Positions 36,569 to 44,964 of a stretch of DNA of 64,000 nucleotides are shown here, in pieces (the stretch's first letter is position 1; each line of letters opens with the position of its first letter). Below the pieces are notes generated by a model. It was given only the letters and a program-made list of their open reading frames with translations. It was not told where the DNA came from and made no database searches. This DNA is from Enterobacterales bacterium. Its GTDB lineage: Bacteria > Pseudomonadota > Gammaproteobacteria > Enterobacterales > Enterobacteriaceae. The DNA is taken from assembly GCA_015654925.1 (NCBI GenBank), contig JAATFX010000129.1, positions 1 to 64,000 on the forward strand. The letters run 5' to 3'. The position numbers were made by a program, and so were the translations under genes.

Positions 36569-37193
36569 CCGACATGCAACCGTTAACCATGGCACAGCGC
36601 CGCCCCGCCAGGCCGTAGGGCAGGTGGTGAATATCCTGCCCGAGGGCTTTTTTATCGTGCGCCACCAGCAGCGCGGCTGGCAATGCCGTCTGGCCGCCAG
36701 CTGTTTATTGACCCCGGAACCGGGGGACGTGGTGTTGATCGCCGGCGACGAAGCCCAGCTGTGGTTGCTGGCCGTGCTTACCCGTGCCGATAACGGCCGC
36801 CCCTTCGCCCTGAGCGTGCCCGGCGATTTGCGCATCGCCCCCTGCGGGGAATTAACCCTGACGGGCGAAAGCCGCCTGCAGTTGAACGGACCGGCGGTAA
36901 ACATCAATGCCGATCGCAGCGAGTGCCATATCGGACGAATGCAATACCACGGCCAGGATCTGTCGGCCTGGGTCGACACCGTATGCATCGTGGGCAAGCG
37001 TCTCGAATCGGTATGGCAAACCCTGGTGCAAATCAGCCACCGGTTGCTGCGCAAGGTCACGCACACCGAGCACGCGCGGGTGGGCCAGCTGGATTACCAG
37101 GCCACGGATTATGCCCGCATCCATGGGCAAAACGTCATTATTACTTCCGACGCCATCACCAAACTCGATTCCGAACAAATTCATATGGGCTAA
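36561..37193 (+). CDS. DUF3540 protein of the T6SS locus
   Basis: The 210-residue protein has an N-terminal OB-like part (GQVVNILPEGFFIVRHQQ, LTPEPGDVVLIAGDEAQLWL) and a short beta-helix-like middle. Its helical C-terminal region reads RLESVWQTLVQISHRLLRKV and ends in DYARIHGQNVIITSDAITKL. This matches the DUF3540 family found beside vgrG/DUF2169/DUF4150 genes. Its function is not established. It overlaps the end of the pentapeptide gene, so the four genes from vgrG look like one translationally coupled tip module. Confidence 0.75.
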   Translation: MINRHATVNHGTAPPRQAVGQVVNILPEGFFIVRHQQRGWQCRLAASCLLTPEPGDVVLIAGDEAQLWLLAVLTRADNGRPFALSVPGDLRIAPCGELTLTGESRLQLNGPAVNINADRSECHIGRMQYHGQDLSAWVDTVCIVGKRLESVWQTLVQISHRLLRKVTHTEHARVGQLDYQATDYARIHGQNVIITSDAITKLDSEQIHMG

Positions 37194-37230
37194 CGCAATC
37201 CCGGCCCTATTCACCAGGAAAACCATCAGT

Positions 37231-37788
37231 ATGTTAAAAAACCGCGCGACTATGGTGCCGGGCCCGCCGGGTTTGACCGGCGACAGACCGGCTCCCCGTC
37301 CCCGCCAGCCGGTGTTGCCCCTGCTTCTGGAACGGCTGACCGACGAGGCGCCGCATAAAGCCTGGGAAACGGAGACGGACAGGCCGGATTCCCGGCGGGC
37401 CCTGAAGCAATCGGTGCTGGCGAATTTACAGGCGCTGTTGAACTGCGCCCATTTCGCTTGCGCCCGCGATCTCGCCCCCTGGCCCCACGTCAGCGACAGC
37501 ACCCTTAACTACGGGATGCCGCCCCTGGCCGGTAAAGTGCTGTCCGACATTACCTGGCATGAGATTGAACGCGCCATTGCCCGGGCCATCGCTCGGTTCG
37601 AACCGCGCATTATCGCCTCGGAGCTTACCATCGGCTGCGCCGATGAGGACCTCAAGCTGGCTGCGCGCAACAAGCTGTCATTTGATATCCAGGGGCGCTT
37701 GTGGTGGTCGCCCGAACCGCTGGATTTCGTATTTATCAGCCGCGTGGATTTGGAAAGCGGCCATTTTGAACTTACCGATAAGGATTAA
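37231..37788 (+). CDS. tssE: T6SS baseplate wedge protein TssE
   Basis: The 185-residue gp25-like wedge component is recognised by LPLLLERLTDE, the block ALKQSVLANLQALLNC, STLNYGMPPLAGK, and the gp25 signature IARAIARFEPRIIASEL near residues 120-137. The first about 25 residues form a proline-rich extension. It lies between DUF3540 and tssF; two bases separate it from tssF. Confidence 0.88.
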   Translation: MLKNRATMVPGPPGLTGDRPAPRPRQPVLPLLLERLTDEAPHKAWETETDRPDSRRALKQSVLANLQALLNCAHFACARDLAPWPHVSDSTLNYGMPPLAGKVLSDITWHEIERAIARAIARFEPRIIASELTIGCADEDLKLAARNKLSFDIQGRLWWSPEPLDFVFISRVDLESGHFELTDKD

Positions 37789-37790
37789 CC

Positions 37791-39659
37791 ATGGATAGCC
37801 GGCTACTGGATTATTACAATCGCGAACTGGCGTGGCTGCGCGAGCGCGGCGCGGAATTCGCCGGGCACTATCCCAAAGTGGCCGGGCGCCTGGGCATGGC
37901 GGACGCCGATCGCGCCGATCCTTATGTAGAACGATTGCTGGAGGGATTCGCTTTCCTGACGTCGCGTATCCAGCTCAAGATGGATGCCGAATTTCCGCGC
38001 TTTACCCGCCAGTTGCTGGAAATGCTGCACCCGAATTACCTGGCGGCCACCCCGTCGATGGCGGTGGTGGAACTGCTACCGGATGCGGACAAGGGCGATA
38101 TAAGCCAGGGGTTTCGCGTACCGCGCGGCACGGTAATGGACAATCTGGCGCTGAAGGCCAAAGGGATAACCTGCCGCTATCGCACCGCCCACGAAGTCGA
38201 TTTGCAGCCATTGCGCATCGACCATGTGGAACTGGGCGGCGTGCCCGCGGATATCGCCCCCGCCGCGCTGGGCCTGAGGGATACCGCCAGCGCGCTGCGT
38301 ATCCGGCTCAGCTGTTTTGACCATGTGTCGCTTGGGGAAATGCGCTGCGATCGCTTGATGTTTTATCTTTGCGCCGGGGATATACCGGCGCAACGATTGC
38401 TTGAGCTTATTATGCAGCATACGCAAAGCGTGGTGTGCCGCATCGGCGGCGAGCCCGCGCAGCGCCTGGTGCTGGGCCGGCAGGCGCTGCGCCACGAAGG
38501 GTTCCGGGCCGACCAGGCGATGCTGGCGCGGGATTTGCGCAACCTGGATGCTTTTCGCCTGATGCAGGAATATTTTTGCTTTCCCGCCCGCCTGCAATTT
38601 TTCAGCATCCAGGGGCTGCAACCGCTGCTGGCCGGCGGCGGCAAGCGGCAAACTCTGGAGCTGGTGCTGTTGCTGGATAAATCCGTCCCCGACCTGGAAC
38701 GGCGGGTGGATCGGGATCATCTCGCGCTGCACTGCACGCCGGTGATTAATTTATTCCCCGCCGCCGCCGAACGTATCCTGCTGCATGAACGCCGGAGCGA
38801 ATATCAGGTGGTGGTGGATACCCTGCATCCCCTGGATTACGAAATTCATTCTATCCGCCGGCTACACGGCTGCGGCAGTAAAGGCGAAAACGGCTTCCGG
38901 CGCGTATTTAAACCGTTTTACGACCAGTTGAGCGACGACGGCGAGGGGGATACGGGCTGGTTTTCTTTGCGCCGCGAACCGCGCCCCTGGTCCCCAGCCG
39001 ACGCCCCGCGCGGTACGGATACCGGTTATCCGGGGTCGGAGGTTTTTATCTCACTGGCCGACGAACGGCATCCGCCCTGGCATGGGGACTTAACCTTCCT
39101 CAACGCCGAGGTGCTGTGCTCCAACCGGGATCTGCCGCTGCGGCTGATGCAACAGGAGCAGGGGCGGCTGGTAATACGGGATTCCATGCCGGTGCGCGGC
39201 GTGCGTATACGCAAAGGTCCCAGCGCCCCGCGTCCGGCGCTGGCGGAAGGCCAGGCGTGCTGGCAGTTGATTAACCTTCTACAGCTGAACTATTTCAGCC
39301 TGATGGATTGCGCCAGCGGCCAGGGAGGAGCTGCCCTGCGCCAATTGCTCCAGGTGCATGCCCGACAGGCCGACAGCGCCGTCGCGCAGCAAATCGCCGG
39401 TATTTTCCAGTGCCGCCTGTCGCCCTGCACCCGGCTGCTGGCGCCGCCCGCACTGGTGGCGCGCGGCGTCAGCATCGAAATAAGCGTTGATGAACAGGCC
39501 TTTTCCGGGCTTAGCCCCTGGCTATTGGGCAGCGTGCTGGCGCGCCTGTTTGCGCGCCTGGCCGCCATCAACAGCTTTACCGAAACCACGCTCCATTCCC
39601 GCCAGCGGGGCCGGATCGGCCATTGGCCGGCGAACGCCGGCGAGAAAACGCCATTATGA
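37791..39659 (+). CDS. tssF: T6SS baseplate protein TssF
   Basis: The 622-residue baseplate wedge component has the typical start DYYNRELAWLRERGAEFAGH YPKVAGRLGM. DPYVERLLEGFAFLTSRIQL, LLEMLHPNYLAATPSMAVVE and a C-terminal ALVARGVSIEISVDEQAFSG follow. Length and layout are as in the family. Its stop overlaps the tssG start by ATGA, in keeping with the TssF-TssG heterotrimer. Confidence 0.95.
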   Translation: MDSRLLDYYNRELAWLRERGAEFAGHYPKVAGRLGMADADRADPYVERLLEGFAFLTSRIQLKMDAEFPRFTRQLLEMLHPNYLAATPSMAVVELLPDADKGDISQGFRVPRGTVMDNLALKAKGITCRYRTAHEVDLQPLRIDHVELGGVPADIAPAALGLRDTASALRIRLSCFDHVSLGEMRCDRLMFYLCAGDIPAQRLLELIMQHTQSVVCRIGGEPAQRLVLGRQALRHEGFRADQAMLARDLRNLDAFRLMQEYFCFPARLQFFSIQGLQPLLAGGGKRQTLELVLLLDKSVPDLERRVDRDHLALHCTPVINLFPAAAERILLHERRSEYQVVVDTLHPLDYEIHSIRRLHGCGSKGENGFRRVFKPFYDQLSDDGEGDTGWFSLRREPRPWSPADAPRGTDTGYPGSEVFISLADERHPPWHGDLTFLNAEVLCSNRDLPLRLMQQEQGRLVIRDSMPVRGVRIRKGPSAPRPALAEGQACWQLINLLQLNYFSLMDCASGQGGAALRQLLQVHARQADSAVAQQIAGIFQCRLSPCTRLLAPPALVARGVSIEISVDEQAFSGLSPWLLGSVLARLFARLAAINSFTETTLHSRQRGRIGHWPANAGEKTPL

Positions 39660-40777
39660 AAATCCACGCTCTCCGGCCCTGCCGCGGCGCCATACCGCGG
39701 CTGCGCCCGCCTCGCGCGCGCGGCGGAGTTTACCTTGACGGCGCGCAAAACCTGGACGATCGGTTTTGGTCGGCCCGCGCGTCCGCGCCCTGGCGATACG
39801 ATCTGTTCCAGTTGCTGCGGCGTATCGATGCCCAAGCCGGGGGACGCTATTCATTAGGCCGCGCCCCGCTGCCGCGTTATGAACCGCTGCGCCTGGGCCA
39901 GACCCCTGAGCTGGCGTTTACCGCCGCCAATATCGCCGCCATTACCCCTTACGCCGACACCGGGCTGCGGCAGGTGGAAATCGTGGGCTTCGGTCTGTTC
40001 GGCCCCAACGGTCCGCTGCCCCTGCATATGACGGAGTATGCCTTTCAGCGCGCGCAGCAGGATAATGACCCTAGCCTGACGGCTTTCGCCAATATCTTCC
40101 ACCACCGCCTGATCATGCTGTTTTATCGCGCCTGGGCGGACGCCCAGCAGTGCGTGTCGTTCGATCGGCCGGATAACCGGCGCTTCGACGATTATGCCGC
40201 CTGCCTGATCGGCATCGGCCGGCCCGCACAGCGCCAGGGCGGCCTGAGCGGCCTGGCGCGTTATTATATGGCGGGGCATTTAACCCGCCATCCCCGCAAC
40301 AGCGAGGGCCTGGGCGCGATCATCCGCCACTTTTTCTCCGTGCCGGCCAGGGTGCGGGAAAATGTGTTCCAGTGGCTGCGGCTTCCCCGCGGCGGCCGCC
40401 TGTACCTGCGCGCCGCGGGGGCGGCAACCCGTCTGGGGATCGCCAGTTGCCTCGGCGCCGCCGCTCCCGACAGGCAATATCGTTTCGCCATTGAGATCGG
40501 TCCGCTGTCCCGGCGGCAATATGCGCAATTTTTATCCGTCAGGCGCCATCGGCCGGGAAAACTGGCGCAGCTGCGCGAATGGGTGATTCACTACGTTGGC
40601 ATGGAATACGCCTGGGAAGTCAGGCTGATCCTCCATCGGGACCATTATCAGGGCTGCGCCTTAGGCGACGGCCAGCCGCTGGGCCGGAATTGCTGGCTGG
40701 GACATAATGTCCGGCAACGCCATCGGGGGGATTGGGTCTATGCTGGCGACGATATCGCCGGGACGGCGGGAAATTAA
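39656..40777 (+). CDS. tssG: T6SS baseplate protein TssG
   Basis: The baseplate wedge partner of TssF, 373 residues from the ATG that overlaps the tssF stop. Characteristic parts are APWRYDLFQLLRRIDAQAGG, VGFGLFGPNGPLPLHMTEYA, FANIFHHRLIMLFYRAW and GLARYYMAGHLTRHPRNSEG. It is the last gene of the plus-strand operon and converges on the minus-strand tss operon 58 bp away. Confidence 0.93.
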   Translation: MKIHALRPCRGAIPRLRPPRARGGVYLDGAQNLDDRFWSARASAPWRYDLFQLLRRIDAQAGGRYSLGRAPLPRYEPLRLGQTPELAFTAANIAAITPYADTGLRQVEIVGFGLFGPNGPLPLHMTEYAFQRAQQDNDPSLTAFANIFHHRLIMLFYRAWADAQQCVSFDRPDNRRFDDYAACLIGIGRPAQRQGGLSGLARYYMAGHLTRHPRNSEGLGAIIRHFFSVPARVRENVFQWLRLPRGGRLYLRAAGAATRLGIASCLGAAAPDRQYRFAIEIGPLSRRQYAQFLSVRRHRPGKLAQLREWVIHYVGMEYAWEVRLILHRDHYQGCALGDGQPLGRNCWLGHNVRQRHRGDWVYAGDDIAGTAGN

Positions 40778-40791
40778 TGGCGGCGTGCCGT

Positions 40792-40811
40792 GGCCATCCT
40801 CCCTGATGGCC
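40792..40811. terminator. Hairpin between the two convergent T6SS operons
   Basis: A perfect 7-bp stem GGCCATC/GATGGCC with a six-base loop lies in the 57-bp convergent gap. There is no T tract, so termination strength is uncertain on both strands. Confidence 0.35.
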
Positions 40812-40834
40812 GTCGGGCGCGGTTTAATACGCGT

Positions 40835-41368
40835 TTACTGGCGATCCGGAGCCGGTTTGCCGGGATAATCATCGCCGCCGCGCTTCATTTCCCGCTGATA
40901 TACCGTCAGGAAGGTCGCGTTAAACACGGAGGCGAGATCGCTTAGCAAGATTGCGCTGGCATGGCGATAACTCGCGCTGTATTCCGCCCAGCGCCATCCC
41001 CGCCGCTTATGCGCCCCGGCCAGCCGCCAGGGGATGCGGCCGGCCCCCGGCATATGCGGGCAATGCTCGGGAGCGAGGCGGGGCAGAATCTCGGCAAAAC
41101 AGGCGGTAAGCGCCCGTTGCATCGCCTGGCGCTGCGCCGGGGCAAGCCCCGCGGGTTCTTGCGTGCGCGGCCCCGCAGCCGGGGCATACCTGAAATCCGG
41201 TCCGCCGCCGGCGGCGGGATGAAAGAACAAGCGCGTGGGGTCGGTTTCGCCGCCCTCGAACAGCTGCGGGCCGCCGGCCAGCGCCGACTCGTCAATCGTC
41301 GTGCGGCCGGACGGCGGCGCGCCGTCAAGCAGCGCGGTTAATACCCGATCGATATCCGGTTCCGCCAT
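40835..41368 (-). CDS. Unrecognised T6SS-locus protein, last gene of the tss operon
   Basis: The 177-residue soluble protein has an Ala/Pro/Gly-rich, probably disordered N-terminal half. Its more ordered C-terminal half runs AQRQAMQRALTACFAEILPR and then RRGWRWAEYSASYRHASAIL through SVFNATFLTVYQREM. No signal peptide or membrane helix is seen. It starts within the hcp stop codon (TGATG), so it is coupled to hcp. The closing pattern is faintly like accessory T6SS proteins such as TagK, but I do not recognise it with any confidence. It could equally be an Hcp-linked adaptor or cargo. Confidence 0.7.
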   Translation of the reverse strand: MAEPDIDRVLTALLDGAPPSGRTTIDESALAGGPQLFEGGETDPTRLFFHPAAGGGPDFRYAPAAGPRTQEPAGLAPAQRQAMQRALTACFAEILPRLAPEHCPHMPGAGRIPWRLAGAHKRRGWRWAEYSASYRHASAILLSDLASVFNATFLTVYQREMKRGGDDYPGKPAPDRQ

Positions 41369-41877
41369 CACTGCACGTTGCCTTTGACGTCCCAGTTAAA
41401 GGTCACCGGCGCGCCCGGCTCGCCGTCTTCGTTTTGCTCGTAATAATTGACTTCCACCAGCGACGGTGAAAAACGATAAACGACGCCCATGGCGCCGGCG
41501 GCGACCGCATTGCCCTCCATGCCGCCCCCCCCGGTGTACTTCATCATTTCCACGCCGCTCAATATGACGTTTTTCAGCGTAATATTCAGGTAATCCTTTT
41601 GGCCGCTGCCGGCTTTGCTCAGGGCGACGGTTACGGTTTTGAGCCGGGAACCGCGGGCCCCCAGCGTCATCATGGTCGGCATGGCCTTATCAAGCCGGGC
41701 AAAGACCTCAAGATCCCGCACCATCAGCCGGCCGCTGCCGCCGCCGCCGCCCACGCCGTTCTCGGTGGGCTGCCGGAGCTGCCATTGAAAATGCTGCACA
41801 TCAATCCACTCTTTATGGCCGCCATCTTTGGCCTCGCCGGTCACGTCTTCTACCCGCAGGTAAATACTGTTATGCAT
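41368..41877 (-). CDS. hcp: T6SS tube protein Hcp (TssD)
   Basis: The 169-residue inner-tube protein has the family start NSIYLRVEDVTGEAKDGGHK, IDVQHFQWQLRQP and a region DLEVFARLDKAMPTMMTLGA. The ending FSPSLVEVNYYEQNEDGEPG followed by TFNWDVKGN is also typical. A glycine-rich insertion (VGGGGGSGR) lies in the first beta-hairpin loop. GGAGCG precedes the ATG. It is encoded directly after the fused sheath gene, so sheath and tube are expected to be made together. Confidence 0.92.
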   Translation of the reverse strand: MHNSIYLRVEDVTGEAKDGGHKEWIDVQHFQWQLRQPTENGVGGGGGSGRLMVRDLEVFARLDKAMPTMMTLGARGSRLKTVTVALSKAGSGQKDYLNITLKNVILSGVEMMKYTGGGGMEGNAVAAGAMGVVYRFSPSLVEVNYYEQNEDGEPGAPVTFNWDVKGNVQ

Positions 41878-41921
41878 GGGGGGCGCTCCTATTGGGGAAT
41901 GGTTTAGCTAAGCGCGGCATA

Positions 41922-43928
41922 TTAGTTGCCGCCCTGTTTGAGGGAAGGTAATTTGGACACCAGCCGCAGGGATACCGTCAAGCCTTCCAATTGATAATGG
42001 GGACGCAGGAAGAACTTGGCCTGGTAATAACCCGGATTGTCGGCCATCTCGTTCACCTGTACCTCGGCCGCCGCCAGGGGCCGGCGCGCTTTGGTTTGCT
42101 GCGAGGAATTCAGCGGATCGCCGTCCACATAATTGATAATCCAGTTATTCAGCCAGCGCGCCATTTCATCGCGGGTTTGGAAAGTGCCCACTTTGTCGCG
42201 CACAATGCATTTCAGGTAATGGGCAAAGCGACAGCAAGCGAACAGATAAGGCAGGCGCGCGGCAAGATTGGCGTTGGCGCTGGCATCCGGATCGCCGTAT
42301 TCCGCGGGTTTTTGCAATGATTGGGCGCCGATAAAGGCGGCAAAATCAGAATTTTTACGATACACCAGCGGCATGAAGCCATTTTTGGCCAGTTCGGCTT
42401 CCCGGCGATCGCTGATGGCGATTTCCGTCGGACATTTCATATCCACGCCGCCGTCGTCGGTGGGGAAGTTATGGCACAATAAATTATCCACCGCCCCCCC
42501 CGACTCCACTCCGCGAATGGACGTGCACCAGCCATACTCGTTAAACGATCGGTTAATATTGACCGCCATGGCGTATGCCGCGTTGATCCAGACAAAATTA
42601 GCGTGCGTGGCCCCGGCGGTGTGCTCGGTAAAATTAAATGAATTCACCGGATTTTCCGGCGCGCCATAGGGCAAGCGCCCCAACAAGCGCGGCATGACCA
42701 GCCCGATATAACGCGCATCTTCGGACTCGCGCAGCATGCGCCAGGCGGCATATTCGGTGTTTTGGAATATTTTGCTCAGATCGCGGGGATTGGACAGCTC
42801 CTGCCAGGTTTCCATTTGCATGACGCCCGGCGACGCGCCGCTGATAAATGGGCAATGGGCGGCGGCGGCGATTAACGACAGTTCGCCGAGCAACTCCACG
42901 TCCTGCGGGCTATGATCGAAGTAAAAATCCCCCACCAGGCATCCCAGCGGTTCCCCGCCGAACTGGCCGTATTCTTCTTCATAGATACGTTTAAATAGCG
43001 GGCTTTGATCCCAACTGGCGCCTTTATAGCGTTTCAGCGTGCGGGCCAGCTCCTTTTTACCCAGGTTCATGACGCGGATTTTCAGCATCTCGCAGGTTTC
43101 GGTATTGTTGACCAGGTAATGCAGGCCCCGCCAGGTGCCCTCCAGCCGCTGGAAATCCGGATGATGCAGAATGGCGTTGATCTGGCAGGACATTTTTTGG
43201 TCAATCACGCAGACCAGCCCCTGGATGGCGCTAAAAGCATCGCGTGATATCGCGATAGGGTTTTGCAGCACCTGCCGCGCCAACGTTTGTACCGCCTGCT
43301 CTACCGCATCGCGGGCCTGTTCGGTTTTCGGGCGAAACTTCTCTTCAAGCAATGCCCTGGTTTTGGTCACGCCGTCATGGCGCGTCAATGCGGGCCGCGG
43401 GGCGGCGCATGAGCCGGCGGGTTCCCCGGATTCCAGGTCCGGCGGCGCGTCGGCCAGGCCGTCCAGCAGCAAGTTGTCCTGTAAAATCGAGGCAAGCAGT
43501 TCTTCGGCGCCGTGTTTGCCGTCCATATAAGAGAGCAGATTAGACAGCTGGACATGGGCTTCCAGCAGCAGGTTCAGCGGCGCCACCTGGCGCGCGATGG
43601 CATCCGGCAAAAAATCGTCCATATGATTGAAGGTGAGCGCCACCGATAAATCGCCCTGGCCGCTTAAGGTATCCGCCACTTGAAAAGCGACCTGCGGCTG
43701 GAATGACTTCATGCGCTCATTAAAATTATCCGTATCAATATCGAGAAATTTGCGCTCGTCGATACGCGTCGATGATTGATGTCCGCCGTCCAAATCCGCC
43801 AGAACGCCCATCACGAATGGCAGTTGGACCGTGCGTTCCGCGCCGTACAGCTCCACTTCATATTCAATCTGGACGCGAGGCGCGCGATTGCGGGAAATAA
43901 ATTTTTGTCCGTTATTTGTTGATTTCAT
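41922..43928 (-). CDS. tssBC: Fused T6SS sheath protein TssB-TssC
   Basis: One uninterrupted frame of 668 codons encodes both sheath subunits. Residues about 1-155 are a complete TssB (small subunit: RTVQLPFVMGVLADLDG, DERKFLDIDTDNFNERM, LTFNHMDDFLPDAIARQ, LLSYMDGKHGAEELL). Residues about 155-190 are a proline/acid-rich linker. Residues about 190-668 are a complete TssC (HHPDFQRLEGTWRGLHYLV, PLGCLVGDFYFDHSPQDVEL, GASPGVMQMETWQELSNPRD, NYVDGDPLNSSQQTKARRPL). AAGGAGAACC precedes the single start. Normally these are two genes. The TssC N-terminal helix, the ClpV recognition site in studied systems, becomes internal here, and no clpV is encoded nearby. Confidence 0.93.
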   Translation of the reverse strand: MKSTNNGQKFISRNRAPRVQIEYEVELYGAERTVQLPFVMGVLADLDGGHQSSTRIDERKFLDIDTDNFNERMKSFQPQVAFQVADTLSGQGDLSVALTFNHMDDFLPDAIARQVAPLNLLLEAHVQLSNLLSYMDGKHGAEELLASILQDNLLLDGLADAPPDLESGEPAGSCAAPRPALTRHDGVTKTRALLEEKFRPKTEQARDAVEQAVQTLARQVLQNPIAISRDAFSAIQGLVCVIDQKMSCQINAILHHPDFQRLEGTWRGLHYLVNNTETCEMLKIRVMNLGKKELARTLKRYKGASWDQSPLFKRIYEEEYGQFGGEPLGCLVGDFYFDHSPQDVELLGELSLIAAAAHCPFISGASPGVMQMETWQELSNPRDLSKIFQNTEYAAWRMLRESEDARYIGLVMPRLLGRLPYGAPENPVNSFNFTEHTAGATHANFVWINAAYAMAVNINRSFNEYGWCTSIRGVESGGAVDNLLCHNFPTDDGGVDMKCPTEIAISDRREAELAKNGFMPLVYRKNSDFAAFIGAQSLQKPAEYGDPDASANANLAARLPYLFACCRFAHYLKCIVRDKVGTFQTRDEMARWLNNWIINYVDGDPLNSSQQTKARRPLAAAEVQVNEMADNPGYYQAKFFLRPHYQLEGLTVSLRLVSKLPSLKQGGN

Positions 43929-43953
43929 TTATGGTTCTCCTTGAAAGCCCTTA

Positions 43954-44964
43954 TTACTCCACATTGCCGCTACCCTGATTGTCGCAGCCAAAAAAATGCT
44001 CCAGTTGCCCCACCGCGTCCGGCGCCAAATTACGCACTATCGCCATAAAATCCCGGCTCATCAGTAACTGCACCCGCTCAATCATCAGCGGCGCAGGATG
44101 GCTTGACTCATATCGGTTAAAATACGTTTTGACGCGTTCCAGCGCCTGATAGGCTTCATCCCGGGTGCGGATTGCCCCATGGCATGCCGCCGGCGCCCCC
44201 GCAGCCGGTGATAACACCGCCGCGGGGATCGGCCGTTCGGCGCTGTCCGGCGCAAGCGGCGCGGGGCTGATTGCGCTGGCCAGCGCGCCCATGGCACTTA
44301 ACTGATAGGTCATTTCCGGTAGCGCGCCGTCGCCAAGATGATGGCGCAGCAGGCTAAAAATGCGTCCGGTGGCGGTGTTGATCTGCGCGATGGGACCCGC
44401 CAGGGCATCGATGCCGCGCTGGATATCAGCCGCCAACCGCGTCGGACCGCCCGGGTAGTCCCCCGGCGGCATGCTCCCGTCAATACTGGCCACGGCCTCG
44501 GCCAAGGTCAGCTGGCCCGCGCCGGCGGCCATGAACCGGCTATGGCGCAGCAGTTTCGCCAGGGTGAAATCATCGCCCAGTTCGCGCAGCAGGTTAATCC
44601 GCACAAAGGGGTCGGCCTCGCCGTCCAGCGCCAGCGGCGGCAGCAGGGACGGCCAATAGCGGACCAGCGCTTCGCTGAGCAACGCCATGCCGTCGGCGTA
44701 GCCCGGCAAGGCGCGCAGGGCGGTCCAGCTTTGGGCCAGCAACAGCATCAGCCGCAGATCTTTACTGCGCCGCAGCAGGGATAAAGCGCGGTTTTCCACC
44801 TCGCGCCAGTCCGGTTCGACCGCTGGGATAATGGTGTCGCCAAACTGCTGTTCCGGCTTGCCGCGCGCCAGCAGGCACACCTGCATAAAAGCCGGGTCAT
44901 ATTCGAGATTTTCGCCGCAGGGGGCGTCGTGGCTCACCGGGGTAAGCAAGAGATCGATATTCAT
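43954..44964 (-). CDS. tssA: T6SS assembly protein TssA
   Basis: The 336-residue ImpA-type protein has the N-terminal ImpA domain (DAPCGENLEYDPAFMQVCLL, PDWREVENRALSLLRRSKDL, VRYWPSLLPPLALDGEADPF). Its C-terminal region ends in AYQALERVKTYFNRYESSHP and LMSRDFMAIVRNLAPDA. TssA primes baseplate assembly and caps the growing tail. It overlaps the tssM stop by ATGA and precedes the fused sheath gene by 25 bp. Confidence 0.9.
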   Translation of the reverse strand: MNIDLLLTPVSHDAPCGENLEYDPAFMQVCLLARGKPEQQFGDTIIPAVEPDWREVENRALSLLRRSKDLRLMLLLAQSWTALRALPGYADGMALLSEALVRYWPSLLPPLALDGEADPFVRINLLRELGDDFTLAKLLRHSRFMAAGAGQLTLAEAVASIDGSMPPGDYPGGPTRLAADIQRGIDALAGPIAQINTATGRIFSLLRHHLGDGALPEMTYQLSAMGALASAISPAPLAPDSAERPIPAAVLSPAAGAPAACHGAIRTRDEAYQALERVKTYFNRYESSHPAPLMIERVQLLMSRDFMAIVRNLAPDAVGQLEHFFGCDNQGSGNVE

